Shown here: piece after piece, positions 1-7,939 of the stretch
Position numbering within the stretch: the stretch's first letter is position 1
How the letters are laid out: each line of letters begins with the position of its first letter
Origin: an uncultured Alphaproteobacteria bacterium
GTDB taxonomy: Bacteria; Pseudomonadota; Alphaproteobacteria; Rhizobiales; Ancalomicrobiaceae
Direction: 5' to 3'
Assembly: GCA_937919435.1 (NCBI GenBank)
Contig: CALFRR010000238.1
Coordinates: 1 to 21,607 of the forward strand
DNA length: 21,607 bases
The notes under the pieces: generated by a model
The model's input: the letters and a program-made list of their open reading frames with translations, nothing else
The model's database searches: none
Told to the model about the DNA's origin: nothing
Position numbers and translations under genes: made by a program

Positions 1-2
1 AT

Positions 3-137
3 TCTCAATGGAAAAATCCGCGTCGCCCGGGTCAGTTCTCCGCGGAAATCAACATTCTCGTCCTCGCGCTCGACGCATTGGCCGCGGAAGTGGCTAACGA
101 GCCCTGCGATCGATCTGCGCCCGAATGGACCTCGTGA
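3..137 (+). CDS. 3' end of an unrecognised gene (partial)
   Basis: An open frame enters from the left edge and stops with TGA at 135-137. It reads about 44 residues, including QFSAEINILVLALDALAAEV, an amphipathic and plausibly helical stretch unlike the arginine/serine-rich noise of the other frames. It converges on the minus-strand gene that ends at 170. I cannot name the family from this tail. It could be non-coding, but residue composition favours this frame. Confidence 0.45.
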   Translation, partial: SQWKNPRRPGQFSAEINILVLALDALAAEVANEPCDRSAPEWTS

Positions 138-169
138 GACCCACGACACGGATCGGTCGAGCTAGTTCT

Positions 170-565
170 TTAGATGGCTCTAGACCGCGCGGCAGGTCGG
201 CGACGACCGCCGTGCGATCGCCCGTTCGAAACCCTCTTCTTCGGAAGCATCAAGCCACCCGTGTGGTCGGGGATGAAGCCGAGCCGATCGATCAGGAACG
301 CGAGCTGCTCTTGTGCAATCTTCGCCGCGGCTTGGCGCCGCTGATGCTCGTCCCGCAGATCCCGTGCCTTTACCTCAGCCTCCGAAAGGACACGCTCGGC
401 ACGGCGCCACGCTTCATAGACGGCCTGATCGTCGGCGGTTCGACGACGACTCTCGTCGAGAGCATCGCACGTAACCCGTTCGAGTTCGTCCGCTGCCAAC
501 CGCTCGATCCGCTCCCGCCAACCAACATCAGCGCTCGCCGTCGGCAGGTTCCCGAATCTCTGCAT
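170..565 (-). CDS. hypothetical protein, charged helical
   Basis: A protein of 131 aa if translation starts at the ATG at 565. The middle (about residues 15-90) is rich in E, R, A and Q with few helix breakers, suggesting a long helix or short coiled coil. It includes AQEQLAFLIDRLGFIPDH. The C-terminus is a basic tail (GRRRPAARSRAI). The frame stays open upstream to 691, but that extension reads like non-coding sequence. A GTG near 616 is another possible start, and no clear ribosome-binding site decides between them. I do not recognise the family. It converges with the partial gene at the left edge. Confidence 0.5.
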   Translation of the reverse strand: MQRFGNLPTASADVGWRERIERLAADELERVTCDALDESRRRTADDQAVYEAWRRAERVLSEAEVKARDLRDEHQRRQAAAKIAQEQLAFLIDRLGFIPDHTGGLMLPKKRVSNGRSHGGRRRPAARSRAI

Positions 566-1084
566 CGTGTCGGGGCTCGAAGTTGGTTCGCGGTGCGCCC
601 CCGCCAACACGATCCCTGATCCCGAGCCGGGGGGTAGAAAAGCCGTGCAAAGCCGACTCCTATGACCTTTAGCACCGAGGCACCTGGACATACGTCACAG
701 GCCCCCGGCCTCACGGTCAGAGGATCTCGGTACCGAACCGGCCGGTACCAGCCGCTTTGCACGAGGTTTCTACGCCTCGGGGCAGCGCGTACTGCCCGCT
801 GGTACTATAGGCGGTGGAGACGCACGTTGCCAGACCACGACCGAGCACGAACGGTCGTAATCGTCCGCCACATCACGCCTTCGGGAAGGAGGATCCCGCC
901 TCATCGAAGCGAGATCTGTGGGCGTCGATCACGATCGGTGATGGCCACGGCGAGTCCTGCGACGCTTCGCAGAGGGGAAGCCCCGGCCCGGACGATATCG
1001 GATCAGCGCTCTTCCGAACCGACACCCCGCGGATACTTGGAATCGAACGCCATGAAACCCGCCTTGCAGGCACCCTCACCCGAA
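566..1084. other. 519-base stretch without a convincing gene
   Basis: Several frames are open here on both strands, but their translations are rich in R, S, P and H with no recognisable motif. None has a good ribosome-binding site or joins an obvious neighbour. The stretch probably holds the promoter region of vapBC at its right end and decayed accessory DNA elsewhere. Confidence 0.5.
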
Positions 1085-1106
1085 TGTATATCTCATGGCA
1101 TATACA
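1085..1106. promoter_or_regulatory. palindromic operator upstream of vapB
   Basis: A perfect inverted repeat with 7-base arms (TGTATAT and ATATACA) and an 8-base spacer lies 15 bases upstream of the vapB start. VapB antitoxins are known to bind such palindromes together with VapC and repress their own operon. The role here is inferred from position and symmetry. Confidence 0.65.
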
Positions 1107-1120
1107 TGGAGATTTCATTC

Positions 1121-1390
1121 ATGGCGCAGCCGAGGTTTCAAGCCGCAGACGGGCCTCGCGAGGTCAAGCTCTTCCGCAACAACCGAAGTCAAGCCGTGCG
1201 CATTCCGGCCGACTTCGAGCTGCCCGGGGACCGCGTCCTCATCCACCGCGAGGGTGAACGCCTCGTCATCGAGCCGGTTCGCCGCAAGAATCTCCTGGAG
1301 GTGCTCGCCGATCTCGAACCACTCGAAGCGGCGGACCAGTTTCCGGAAATCGACGACACGCTGCTGCCGGCCGAGGATATCGATCTGTGA
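1121..1390 (+). CDS. vapB: VapB-type antitoxin (AbrB/SpoVT fold)
   Basis: An 89-aa antitoxin. The first half (about residues 13-55, VKLFRNNRSQAVRIPADFEL onward) matches the swapped-hairpin AbrB/SpoVT DNA-binding domain of VapB proteins. The acidic C-terminal half (LADLEPLEAADQFPEIDDTL) is typical of the toxin-wrapping tail. The start at 1121 is chosen because GGAG lies 9 bases upstream; an in-frame ATG at 1106 would overlap the operator palindrome and lacks its own site. The stop overlaps the toxin start by 4 bases (GTGA), so the two are translationally coupled. It should neutralise VapC and, with it, repress the operon through the palindrome at 1085-1106. Confidence 0.9.
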   Translation: MAQPRFQAADGPREVKLFRNNRSQAVRIPADFELPGDRVLIHREGERLVIEPVRRKNLLEVLADLEPLEAADQFPEIDDTLLPAEDIDL

Positions 1391-1791
1391 CCCGGCTCTA
1401 CATGCTCGACACGAACATCGTGTCCGAACTGGCGCGCAATCCTCGAGGCGAGATCGCCCGGCGCATCGCTGCGGTAGGGTCCGACGCCGTTTGCGTCAGC
1501 ATCGTCACCGCCGCCGAGTTGCGATACGGGTGCGCGAAAAAGGGATCGCCGCGACTGTCGGCACACATCGAGGCCATCCTCGGTGCCGTTCAAGTGGTCG
1601 CGCTCGACGTGCCGGTCGACACCGAATACGGCGGCATCCGAGCCGGACTGGAGGCGGCCGGCAGGCCGATCGGCCCGAACGACTTGTTCATCGCGTCCCA
1701 TGCCCGTGCGCTCGGCGCCATATTGGTGACGGCCAACATCGGAGAGTTCGAAAGGGTTCCGGCCTTGGAGGTCGAAAACTGGTTGGCGTGA
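1387..1791 (+). CDS. vapC: VapC-type PIN-domain ribonuclease toxin
   Basis: A 134-aa single-domain PIN protein of the VapC/FitB type. The expected acidic metal-binding residues are visible: D8 in YMLDTNIVSEL, E44 in TAAELRYG, D99 in GPNDLFIASHA, and N117 in the VTANIGEF segment where many relatives have D or N. The family cleaves RNA (often initiator tRNA or rRNA) with Mg2+ and is held inactive by VapB. The start is GTG and overlaps the vapB stop by 4 bases. The gene ends 17 bases from the convergent acetyltransferase toxin gene. Nothing suggests that it is broken. Confidence 0.93.
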   Translation: MTRLYMLDTNIVSELARNPRGEIARRIAAVGSDAVCVSIVTAAELRYGCAKKGSPRLSAHIEAILGAVQVVALDVPVDTEYGGIRAGLEAAGRPIGPNDLFIASHARALGAILVTANIGEFERVPALEVENWLA

Positions 1792-1808
1792 CCAGGAGGG
1801 CAGGGGTT

Positions 1809-2309
1809 TCAAGCGCCGGCAGAAAGGCCCTTCAGCGACAGAATGAGCGTCATCGTCTGGGTCGGTGATGCCGAGAACCCGTGATGCTCGTAGAACGCTC
1901 TCGCTTCGTCGGAGAGAGCATGAACGAGCAGGCCCCGAATACCCATGATGTGCGCGGCCTGGGCCGTGCGGAGCACGGCATCCTGCAACAGCGCGGCCCC
2001 CAGTCCCTTTCGTTGCCAGTGACGGTGGATCGCGAGCCGGCCGAGGATCGCCATCGGGATCGGATCGGGCATGTTGCGACGCAGAGATCCCGGAGCGTCT
2101 GCTGCTGCGAGCGCACCAGAAGAAAGACAATAGTAGCCGACGACGCGATCGGCCTCGCAGACGACATACGTCCGGGATGCGCCACTGAGTTGATTAACGC
2201 GGGCGCGGCGACGCAGCCAGTCGTCCAGACCCGTATCGCCGCTGTCGAACGCGGAGAGATCATGCCCCTCCGCGAGTAGTGTCGGTGCACCGAGGATCAG
2301 GACTGCCAC
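1809..2309 (-). CDS. tacT: GNAT acetyltransferase toxin (TacT type)
   Basis: A 166-aa GNAT-fold protein. The acetyl-CoA pyrophosphate-binding loop is visible as QRKGLGAALLQDAV (about residues 98-111), followed by the C-terminal AFYEHHGF segment carrying the conserved tyrosine. TacT-type toxins acetylate the amino group of aminoacyl-tRNA and block translation. The GTG start at 2309 lies inside the end of the upstream DUF1778 antitoxin gene (13-base overlap), the normal antitoxin-first order for this class. Its function as a toxin is inferred from family and pairing; the acceptor tRNA cannot be read from the sequence. Confidence 0.9.
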   Translation of the reverse strand: MAVLILGAPTLLAEGHDLSAFDSGDTGLDDWLRRRARVNQLSGASRTYVVCEADRVVGYYCLSSGALAAADAPGSLRRNMPDPIPMAILGRLAIHRHWQRKGLGAALLQDAVLRTAQAAHIMGIRGLLVHALSDEARAFYEHHGFSASPTQTMTLILSLKGLSAGA

Positions 2310-2581
2310 GGCTTGCGAGCCTTCATCAGCCGCTCGAAACCTTCGCCACTCGGCGGCCGGTCGAGGACGGAGAGGAAATGCTCGTAGCTCTCGACATCGA
2401 CGCGAACGAGAGTCAGGTCGAGCAGAGCCTCCTCGGCAGCCTTGCGCGCCGCATCGATCATGAAGTCGGATCGGGTCTTGCCGCGCGCCCGCGCTGCCCG
2501 ATCGATCAGACCACGAACATCTTCACGCAGGCGCAGGTTGACCGCGCGTGTCTGCGGTTCGTGAGAGGGCCTCGAAGCCAT
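2297..2581 (-). CDS. tacA: DUF1778 antitoxin (TacA type, ribbon-helix-helix)
   Basis: A 94-aa protein starting at ATG 2581, with AAGGAGAA a few bases upstream. The segment TRAVNLRLREDVRGLIDRAA (about residues 10-29) followed by ARGKTRSDFMIDAARKAAEE is characteristic of DUF1778, whose N-terminal ribbon-helix-helix binds the operator. The C-terminal FERLMKARKPW is the toxin-binding tail. It precedes and overlaps the GNAT toxin gene. A near-palindromic site at 2616-2630, just upstream, is the probable autoregulatory operator. Confidence 0.9.
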   Translation of the reverse strand: MASRPSHEPQTRAVNLRLREDVRGLIDRAARARGKTRSDFMIDAARKAAEEALLDLTLVRVDVESYEHFLSVLDRPPSGEGFERLMKARKPWQS

Positions 2582-2615
2582 GATCGTTCTCCTTTTCCAC
2601 AACGTAGCAGACCGT

Positions 2616-2630
2616 ATACACAATGTGTAT
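2616..2630. promoter_or_regulatory. palindromic operator upstream of tacA
   Basis: ATACACA and TGTGTAT form perfect 7-base arms around a single A, 34 bases upstream of the tacA start. It sits in an unusually AT-rich patch that probably also holds the promoter. DUF1778 antitoxins are known to bind such short palindromes. The function is inferred. Confidence 0.6.
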
Positions 2631-2686
2631 CACACTCATTATGAGGCGCTCCGGCATGTTCCCGCTCGACATGCACGCTTTCCAGC

Positions 2687-5600
2687 CTATGTCAGTAAGC
2701 ATTCCGAATGGGCTTCCGCTCCCACGACCGAGCGCGCGATGGCCACAAGGTGGAGGTGGTGGGTGAAGAACAGAACTTGGGTTGCGCGAGAAAGCTCGGC
2801 CAGCACCCGGAAGCCCGCCTCTGCACGCTCATCGTCGAAGTTGACGAAGAGATCATCGGCGAGAAAGGGCAGCCTGACTCCAGCCGCAATGGACTGCTCC
2901 ACCGCAGCAAGGCGCAGAGCGAGGAACAGCTGGTCGGTGGTCCCCTCGCTCATGGCTCCGATTTCGATGACGGTCCGGCCGTCGTCACGCAAGCCCAGCA
3001 AGCGGGGGCTGGTGCCGTCATTATCGATCCGCAGCGCCACATAGCGACCGTTGGTCAGCGTCTGAAAGATCTGCCCGGCTCGGAGCAGCATGGGATCCTG
3101 ATGGCGCTCGCGATACTGCTCGATCGCCCACCGAAGGGTAACCACCTGGGCGCGCTTCAGGATGAACTGCTCGGATAAGGTGCTGAGCTCGGCGCGAGCT
3201 TGCTCGGCGTCGGACGCGGCGCCGGCTGCGGACTCCACATCGGTTTCGAGATTGGCGAGCACCCGCTTGGCATCACCATGCGCCGCGGCGGCCCGGGCGA
3301 CATCCTCGTTGCTGTCCGCCAGGTCGGAGGCAAGCGTCTGCGACCTCGCCGCCAAACCATCCACATCGACTTCGGCCAATGAAGCGAGCAGATCGTCGAG
3401 CGACTTGCCGTCACCAGCGGCCTTGATGGCTGTCTCTGCGGCAGCAACGGCCTCCCGTAACGCGCGGGCGGACTTCGAACGCTCGATTGCGCTGCCGAGC
3501 TCAGTGAGATCTTGAGAGCCCGTCTCCTCCATCAGAGGGCGCAGCGTATCCATCGCCGCATCGATCTTGGCGGTCTCGGCCAGAATCTCGGCCGACCTAC
3601 TTGCAATGGTCTGCTTGAGCGCGTCGGTCGCGCTCGCCGCCGCCCGTGCCGCCGCGAGCCGGTCGCGCAGGAGGGTCAAGCGGTCGTCGACGTCACTATT
3701 GGCGGCAATGCCGAGCGCATCCGCGACCAGTGCCACGTCGCTTTCGTGGTTGGCTGCATCCCGCATCATGCCGTCGACGCGCGCCTGCAGCTCTGCTTGT
3801 GCGCCGATCGCGCTCCGAAGCTCGTCGAGGGCGTCGATCGTGGCAATGGCCCCCTCGATGTCCAGTGAGATCCCGGTCTCAACGAGTAGCCGGCCCCACT
3901 GGTTCGCCCGCGCCTTGCCGACCTCCTCTATCCGCGCCCGGCGGCGCCTGAGTGCCTCGGCATCTTGCTCCATCTGCAGGGCAGCGGCCTCGGTCAGCCG
4001 CCTCTGCTGGACCGCCTTCTCGCCGTCGCTGCGAATCCGTTCGGCGATCGCCAGCAGCGGAGCGAGTTCGACGCCCAGCCTGGTGCCGGCCTCCGCGCCC
4101 AGACTGGCCGCCAGCTCGGCGCGAACCGCATCGCGGCGCCCGATCATCGTGCGGGCGTCGTCGGCCGAAGAAGTGGCATCCCTCGCCGCTGCCACCGCCA
4201 CGTCCCGGTCGCCGAGCCAGCCGATGAAACGGGCCGGCTCAAGCGCGGGATAGCCGGCTTTGGTCATCGTCGCCGCCCATGCGCTGCGGAGCACCTCCCA
4301 GCGCGCCGTCGCGGTGGTTGCGCGCCCCTCGGCCTGCTCCGCCTCCAAGAGAAGCCTTGCCCGACGCTGCGTCATGTCGGCGAGGCGACTGGACTCGTCT
4401 GCCGCCGCGAAGCGCAAATCGGCCCTCTCGTCCGCCTGAGCGATTGTCGCCTCGAAGTCGGCGACGGATTGATCGGGGGATTGTAGCACCGCGCCTGACA
4501 GCACGCTCTCGCGGAGGGGCTGCCATCGCGCGCTGCGTTCCGCCCGAACGGCCGCGATCTCATCTGCCGAAATAGCCATGCCAGACGATAACTGCTCGAT
4601 CTGAAGTGCAAGGGTGGCAGCCTCTTCGCGGGCACGCACGGCGATCCCCGTCTCGCGTGCCACCTCGGCGGCGAGGTCGGCCAGACCGGTGCGCGCCTCG
4701 TCAATCTCGACCTGAGTGATCCGGGCAAGCGCGGCCAACGCGCCGGCATCCCCCGTCCATGGTGCTAGTCGGGCCAATGCCTGCTCCAGCGCTGCGGCAG
4801 CCAATTCGGCCTTTCGGCTCACCGCCATGCATCGCGCGTCGGCATCCGCGCCCAATGCCCGGGCCACATCAACCGCCGCTACGATCGCGGACAGATCGCG
4901 CAAAGGCGCCTCGTCGGTGGCCGCCGCCAAGGCACGGCGTTGGGCGAGGTCGTCCTCGCTCTCCTCGATCTGACGCAGCGCAGACTTCGTCTCTACGTGT
5001 TGGAGCGCGAGTTCGCGCAACTTGGAACTGGCAATCCTGGTGGGGGGCTTGCCCGTGGTCGCGGTTTCCTCGCGCAGCCTCTTGATGAGGCCAGCGCCGG
5101 TGGCCAGCTCTGTGTCCAGACGGACCTTGTCCCGCCGCGCCTTGGCAACTGCACCTGCGGCCGCAAGCAGGTCGTCGATGCGTTGGGCGTGCTCCAGGAT
5201 CAGCGGATCGGAGTTGAGGGTCGCGATCCTCTCGCCAGCCTCGGCGACGAGCCGCTCGGCGGCGGCCTTGGCGCGCCCAGCAGCCTCCGCCTCCGCCATG
5301 GCCTGCACCGCCGCAGCCTCGCGATGGGCCAGGATGTCGACAGTCGCGGAATGGGCTTGGAGAGTGGCGAGGTGGTCGGCCCTCAGGCGTGCGGACGGCG
5401 CGATGCGCCTGATGCGCTCGATGCGGCTGACCTCGGCGAGAACCGCATCCCGAACCCTCTGCGCCTCGCTCAACGCGTCGAGCCTGGCGGCCACGGCATT
5501 TCTCGCGTCGATCCAGGTCTTCGGTTTGAGCGACTGGTCGCGGACAGCGCGACTAGAGGTCTCCAGGTCGCGCTGCGCCCGGGTGAAGGATCGGCGGGTG

Positions 5601-6130
5601 GCTGCACGCGCGCCCCAGATCGCATCCGCCTCAGTCTCCAGTTTGGACAACGCGTCGGAGACGTCCGTCAGTCCTGAGCCGGCGGCAAACAGAGCCCGGC
5701 CGAGGTCGTTGCGCGCCGCCACCATCGCCCGGCCACCGTCGCGCAAGCCCTCCTGGTTCAGACTAAAAGAGAGACAGAACGTCTCCCGCGTCTGCCCCCG
5801 CAGCATCGCAAGCAACGCCCCCTCGTCGAGCTGCCGGTCGTTGGCATCCAGGAGCGTCGCGCCCGTCCCCTTCTTGCGCCGGCAGGCCAGCGATCGCTCC
5901 CCCTCCTGGAGAACCGCACCGATTCTGAGCAGCGCGTAGTCGTAGACAAAGTTGTAGGGCGAGCGGGCTGGGAAGCCGAACAGCAGGTCCGATACGGCCG
6001 CCATCGACGTGGTCTTTCCGGCCTCGTTGGCGCCATAGATGATGTGAAGGTCGGGCGCTCCCGCACGGAAGGAAAGCTCGCAATCCGTAAAATGCCCGTA
6101 TCGCTCAAGGGAAAGGCTCGCAAAGCGCAT
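2687..6130 (-). CDS. YhaN-like SMC/SbcC-type AAA ATPase
   Basis: A 1147-aa ATPase with split ABC/SMC architecture. The N-terminal half-domain carries the Walker A box GANEAGKT (residues 33-40). A very long alanine/arginine/glutamate-rich coiled-coil region (about 170-1000) follows. The C-terminal half-domain has the signature MSEGTTDQLFLALRLA (about 1060-1075), the Walker B segment FLADDLFVNFDDER (about 1089-1102) and an H-loop FFTHH. No CxxC zinc hook is seen in the coil, unlike Rad50/SbcC but as in YhaN. It starts one base after the stop of the SbcD-like gene, so the two are coupled and probably form a nuclease-ATPase complex acting on DNA ends. The substrate is unknown; repair or anti-phage activity are both possible. 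Confidence 0.88.
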   Translation of the reverse strand: MRFASLSLERYGHFTDCELSFRAGAPDLHIIYGANEAGKTTSMAAVSDLLFGFPARSPYNFVYDYALLRIGAVLQEGERSLACRRKKGTGATLLDANDRQLDEGALLAMLRGQTRETFCLSFSLNQEGLRDGGRAMVAARNDLGRALFAAGSGLTDVSDALSKLETEADAIWGARAATRRSFTRAQRDLETSSRAVRDQSLKPKTWIDARNAVAARLDALSEAQRVRDAVLAEVSRIERIRRIAPSARLRADHLATLQAHSATVDILAHREAAAVQAMAEAEAAGRAKAAAERLVAEAGERIATLNSDPLILEHAQRIDDLLAAAGAVAKARRDKVRLDTELATGAGLIKRLREETATTGKPPTRIASSKLRELALQHVETKSALRQIEESEDDLAQRRALAAATDEAPLRDLSAIVAAVDVARALGADADARCMAVSRKAELAAAALEQALARLAPWTGDAGALAALARITQVEIDEARTGLADLAAEVARETGIAVRAREEAATLALQIEQLSSGMAISADEIAAVRAERSARWQPLRESVLSGAVLQSPDQSVADFEATIAQADERADLRFAAADESSRLADMTQRRARLLLEAEQAEGRATTATARWEVLRSAWAATMTKAGYPALEPARFIGWLGDRDVAVAAARDATSSADDARTMIGRRDAVRAELAASLGAEAGTRLGVELAPLLAIAERIRSDGEKAVQQRRLTEAAALQMEQDAEALRRRRARIEEVGKARANQWGRLLVETGISLDIEGAIATIDALDELRSAIGAQAELQARVDGMMRDAANHESDVALVADALGIAANSDVDDRLTLLRDRLAAARAAASATDALKQTIASRSAEILAETAKIDAAMDTLRPLMEETGSQDLTELGSAIERSKSARALREAVAAAETAIKAAGDGKSLDDLLASLAEVDVDGLAARSQTLASDLADSNEDVARAAAAHGDAKRVLANLETDVESAAGAASDAEQARAELSTLSEQFILKRAQVVTLRWAIEQYRERHQDPMLLRAGQIFQTLTNGRYVALRIDNDGTSPRLLGLRDDGRTVIEIGAMSEGTTDQLFLALRLAAVEQSIAAGVRLPFLADDLFVNFDDERAEAGFRVLAELSRATQVLFFTHHLHLVAIARSVVGAEAHSECLLT

Positions 6131-6131
6131 C

Positions 6132-7385
6132 CTACTGCCCTCTCATCAGTCGCGACCGAAGCGCCATGGTCGCGGTCCCAAGCACCGCAGACCAATAGCC
6201 CTCGCTCGCTGATCGCCTGAGATCATCGTCCTCGGGCGGTCCTAGCGCTGTCTGCACGGCGGTCAGAAACGGGGCAAGATCCTCGGCCAGCAGCGCCGCG
6301 AGGGCGGGATCACTCGCCGACTGGTCGATCAGAGCGGCGAGGTCGTCGCCGATTACGATATTGCTCGCATGAGGCCGCGCGCGGACCTGGACCACGACCT
6401 TCTCGATGAAGAGGTCGGGTGAGATGGCGTTGGCCACAGCGCGCGCGTCATCGCGCAGCGAACCCGCGCGATCGTGGAATGCGCCGACGTCCTCAGCCTC
6501 TCCGACCAGGGAAAGCCTAACCACCAGCGGAAAGCCCCCCGCATTGCCCTGCCACTGCGCGGTCAAGGTCGCGCGCATCAGGGACGGCACGTCGCCAACA
6601 GTCGCGTCGGTGCAGTCGACTTCGATCCTTGCCCACCGCAAGACGTCGAGTTCGATCCGCTCGACGGAGGTCACCTGCAGATCTTCGACAGTGACGAGAA
6701 CCGCGCCCTTTGCCCCGATCTCGCGGATCGTGCGGCCTTGGGTGTTCCCCGGAAACACCACGTGCGGCGCCTCGCAAACAAGCTCGTAGTCATGAACATG
6801 ACCGAGCGCCCAGTAATCGTATCGCTTGGACCTGAGGTCATCGAGGCTGCAGGGTGCATAGGCGGCGTGGCCCTGGCGCCCGGCAAGAGCTGTGTGGAGA
6901 ACGCCAATGTTGAAATGGTGCTGGACCGGATTGGGATAGGCCAGGACGAGATTGTCGGTGACGGCAGACGTGGCGAAGCTCTGGCCGCTGACAGCGACGT
7001 TGATCGACGGCAGCCGGTATGTCTGCGGCTTCTTGGCGCCAAACAAACGGACATTCGGCGGCCACGGCACATTACGGGTGATGATCGAGGCGGCATCGTG
7101 ATTGCCGGCCAGCAGGAAGACCGGAATACCGGCCTGATCGAGGCGCCCCATCGCCCGCGCGAAGTAAAGGCCGGTACCCATGTCTTTCCAGTCGCCGTCG
7201 AAGACGTCGCCCGCGATAACGACGAAGTCGACCGCCTCGTCGATGGCACGCTGCACTAGATTGTCGAACGCCGCGCGCGTGGCTCCACGGATGTCCGCGT
7301 CGGGAAGCCCCTCGTAACGGGACAGGCCGTGGAGCGGACTATCCAGGTGGATGTCCGCAGCGTGTAGGAATCGGAAGTTGGTCAT
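6132..7385 (-). CDS. YhaO/SbcD-like DNA exonuclease (metallophosphoesterase)
   Basis: A 417-aa calcineurin-type phosphoesterase with all five metal-binding motifs in order: ADIHLD (D11, H13), AGDVFDGD (D60), GNHD (94-97), GVLHT (H164) and GHVHDY (195-198). The C-terminal 200 residues resemble the capping and ATPase-binding region of YhaO/SbcD proteins. The start at ATG 7385 is chosen because MTNFRFLHAADIHLDSPLHG aligns with the family's usual beginning; the open frame extends further but looks non-coding. It is the first gene of a two-gene unit with the YhaN-like ATPase 1 base downstream. The family uses Mn2+ to trim DNA ends. Which DNA it targets here is not visible. Confidence 0.9.
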   Translation of the reverse strand: MTNFRFLHAADIHLDSPLHGLSRYEGLPDADIRGATRAAFDNLVQRAIDEAVDFVVIAGDVFDGDWKDMGTGLYFARAMGRLDQAGIPVFLLAGNHDAASIITRNVPWPPNVRLFGAKKPQTYRLPSINVAVSGQSFATSAVTDNLVLAYPNPVQHHFNIGVLHTALAGRQGHAAYAPCSLDDLRSKRYDYWALGHVHDYELVCEAPHVVFPGNTQGRTIREIGAKGAVLVTVEDLQVTSVERIELDVLRWARIEVDCTDATVGDVPSLMRATLTAQWQGNAGGFPLVVRLSLVGEAEDVGAFHDRAGSLRDDARAVANAISPDLFIEKVVVQVRARPHASNIVIGDDLAALIDQSASDPALAALLAEDLAPFLTAVQTALGPPEDDDLRRSASEGYWSAVLGTATMALRSRLMRGQ

Positions 7386-7757
7386 CACTCTATCCGATCT
7401 TGAGGATTTCCCTGGACCGCCACCGGTAGTGCGTAGCATGCCGCACAGATTTACCGCGCACAACAAACATATCATTTAGTCTGGTTGTAAATCTTGCACG
7501 GTCTGCTTGGCGTGCGCTGTCAAATCTCGGCACGCGCCCATTTCGGTCGGATGGAACTTCGTCGCCAGCTCCTGAGAGCGGACCGGGCCGCCTTCTGCGA
7601 CAAACGACGCTGACGAATGGCGGGGGGCGTCGGGGATAATTGTTATGTCCCGTCAAGACATTTCCAGATTTCGGCATGCCATTACGGGCTTGAATATGGT
7701 AGGCTCAGGTAGTCACGGAGCGAGCGAGGGGGACCGCCGCATCGTTCGGTGACACAA
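7386..7757. other. divergent intergenic region between yhaO-like and OLD genes
   Basis: No convincing gene is present. This stretch must hold the promoter of the minus-strand nuclease pair, and possibly that of the OLD gene. It contains a long inverted repeat (7447-7494) and ends at a 20-base tandem repeat. I could not pick a -35/-10 pair with confidence. Confidence 0.55.
7447..7494. repeat. inverted repeat, 8-base arms, 32-base spacer
   Basis: AGATTTAC (7447-7454) and GTAAATCT (7487-7494) are exact reverse complements. With one bulged base the match extends outward through GCA/TGC. It lies 60-110 bases upstream of the yhaO-like start, within probable promoter DNA. It could be a regulator site or a remnant of a mobile-element end. 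Confidence 0.5.
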
Positions 7758-7797
7758 TCAGCTGACGATTTGTACTGTCAGCTGACGACTTGTACTG
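7758..7797. repeat. two tandem copies of a 20-base unit
   Basis: The unit TCAGCTGACGATTTGTACTG (7758-7777) is followed directly by a second copy (7778-7797) with one change (T to C). Across the junction lies the perfect palindrome GTCAGCTGAC (7777-7786). It sits 143 bases upstream of the probable OLD start. Possible explanations are a two-site operator or part of an insertion-sequence end with iterated transposase sites, as in IS21-type elements. Confidence 0.75.
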
Positions 7798-7939
7798 TGC
7801 CGAAGTGGCGCAGAATTTTTACGACGCACCTTTGGAATGGAAATTCGTTCCGACGCCCTTTTCCGGCCCCGCGCTTGTCGCCGGATTGGAGATTCCGTGG
7901 ATAGATCACATTTTCAGAGAGCCGGAAGGGGAGTCAGCG

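Noticed and set aside
662..1120. Long N-terminal extension of VapB
   Set aside because: VapB is normally under 100 residues; the extension runs through the operator and has no domain.
3567..5939. Several long plus-strand frames opposite the YhaN-like gene
   Set aside because: These are mirror frames of a GC-rich, alanine-rich coiled coil; their composition (S, R, A runs) and lack of motifs show they are not genes.
7790..7939. N-terminal extension of the OLD protein by 50 residues
   Set aside because: It would start at TTG inside a tandem repeat with no ribosome-binding site, whereas GTG 7940 has a strong one and fits the family's start.
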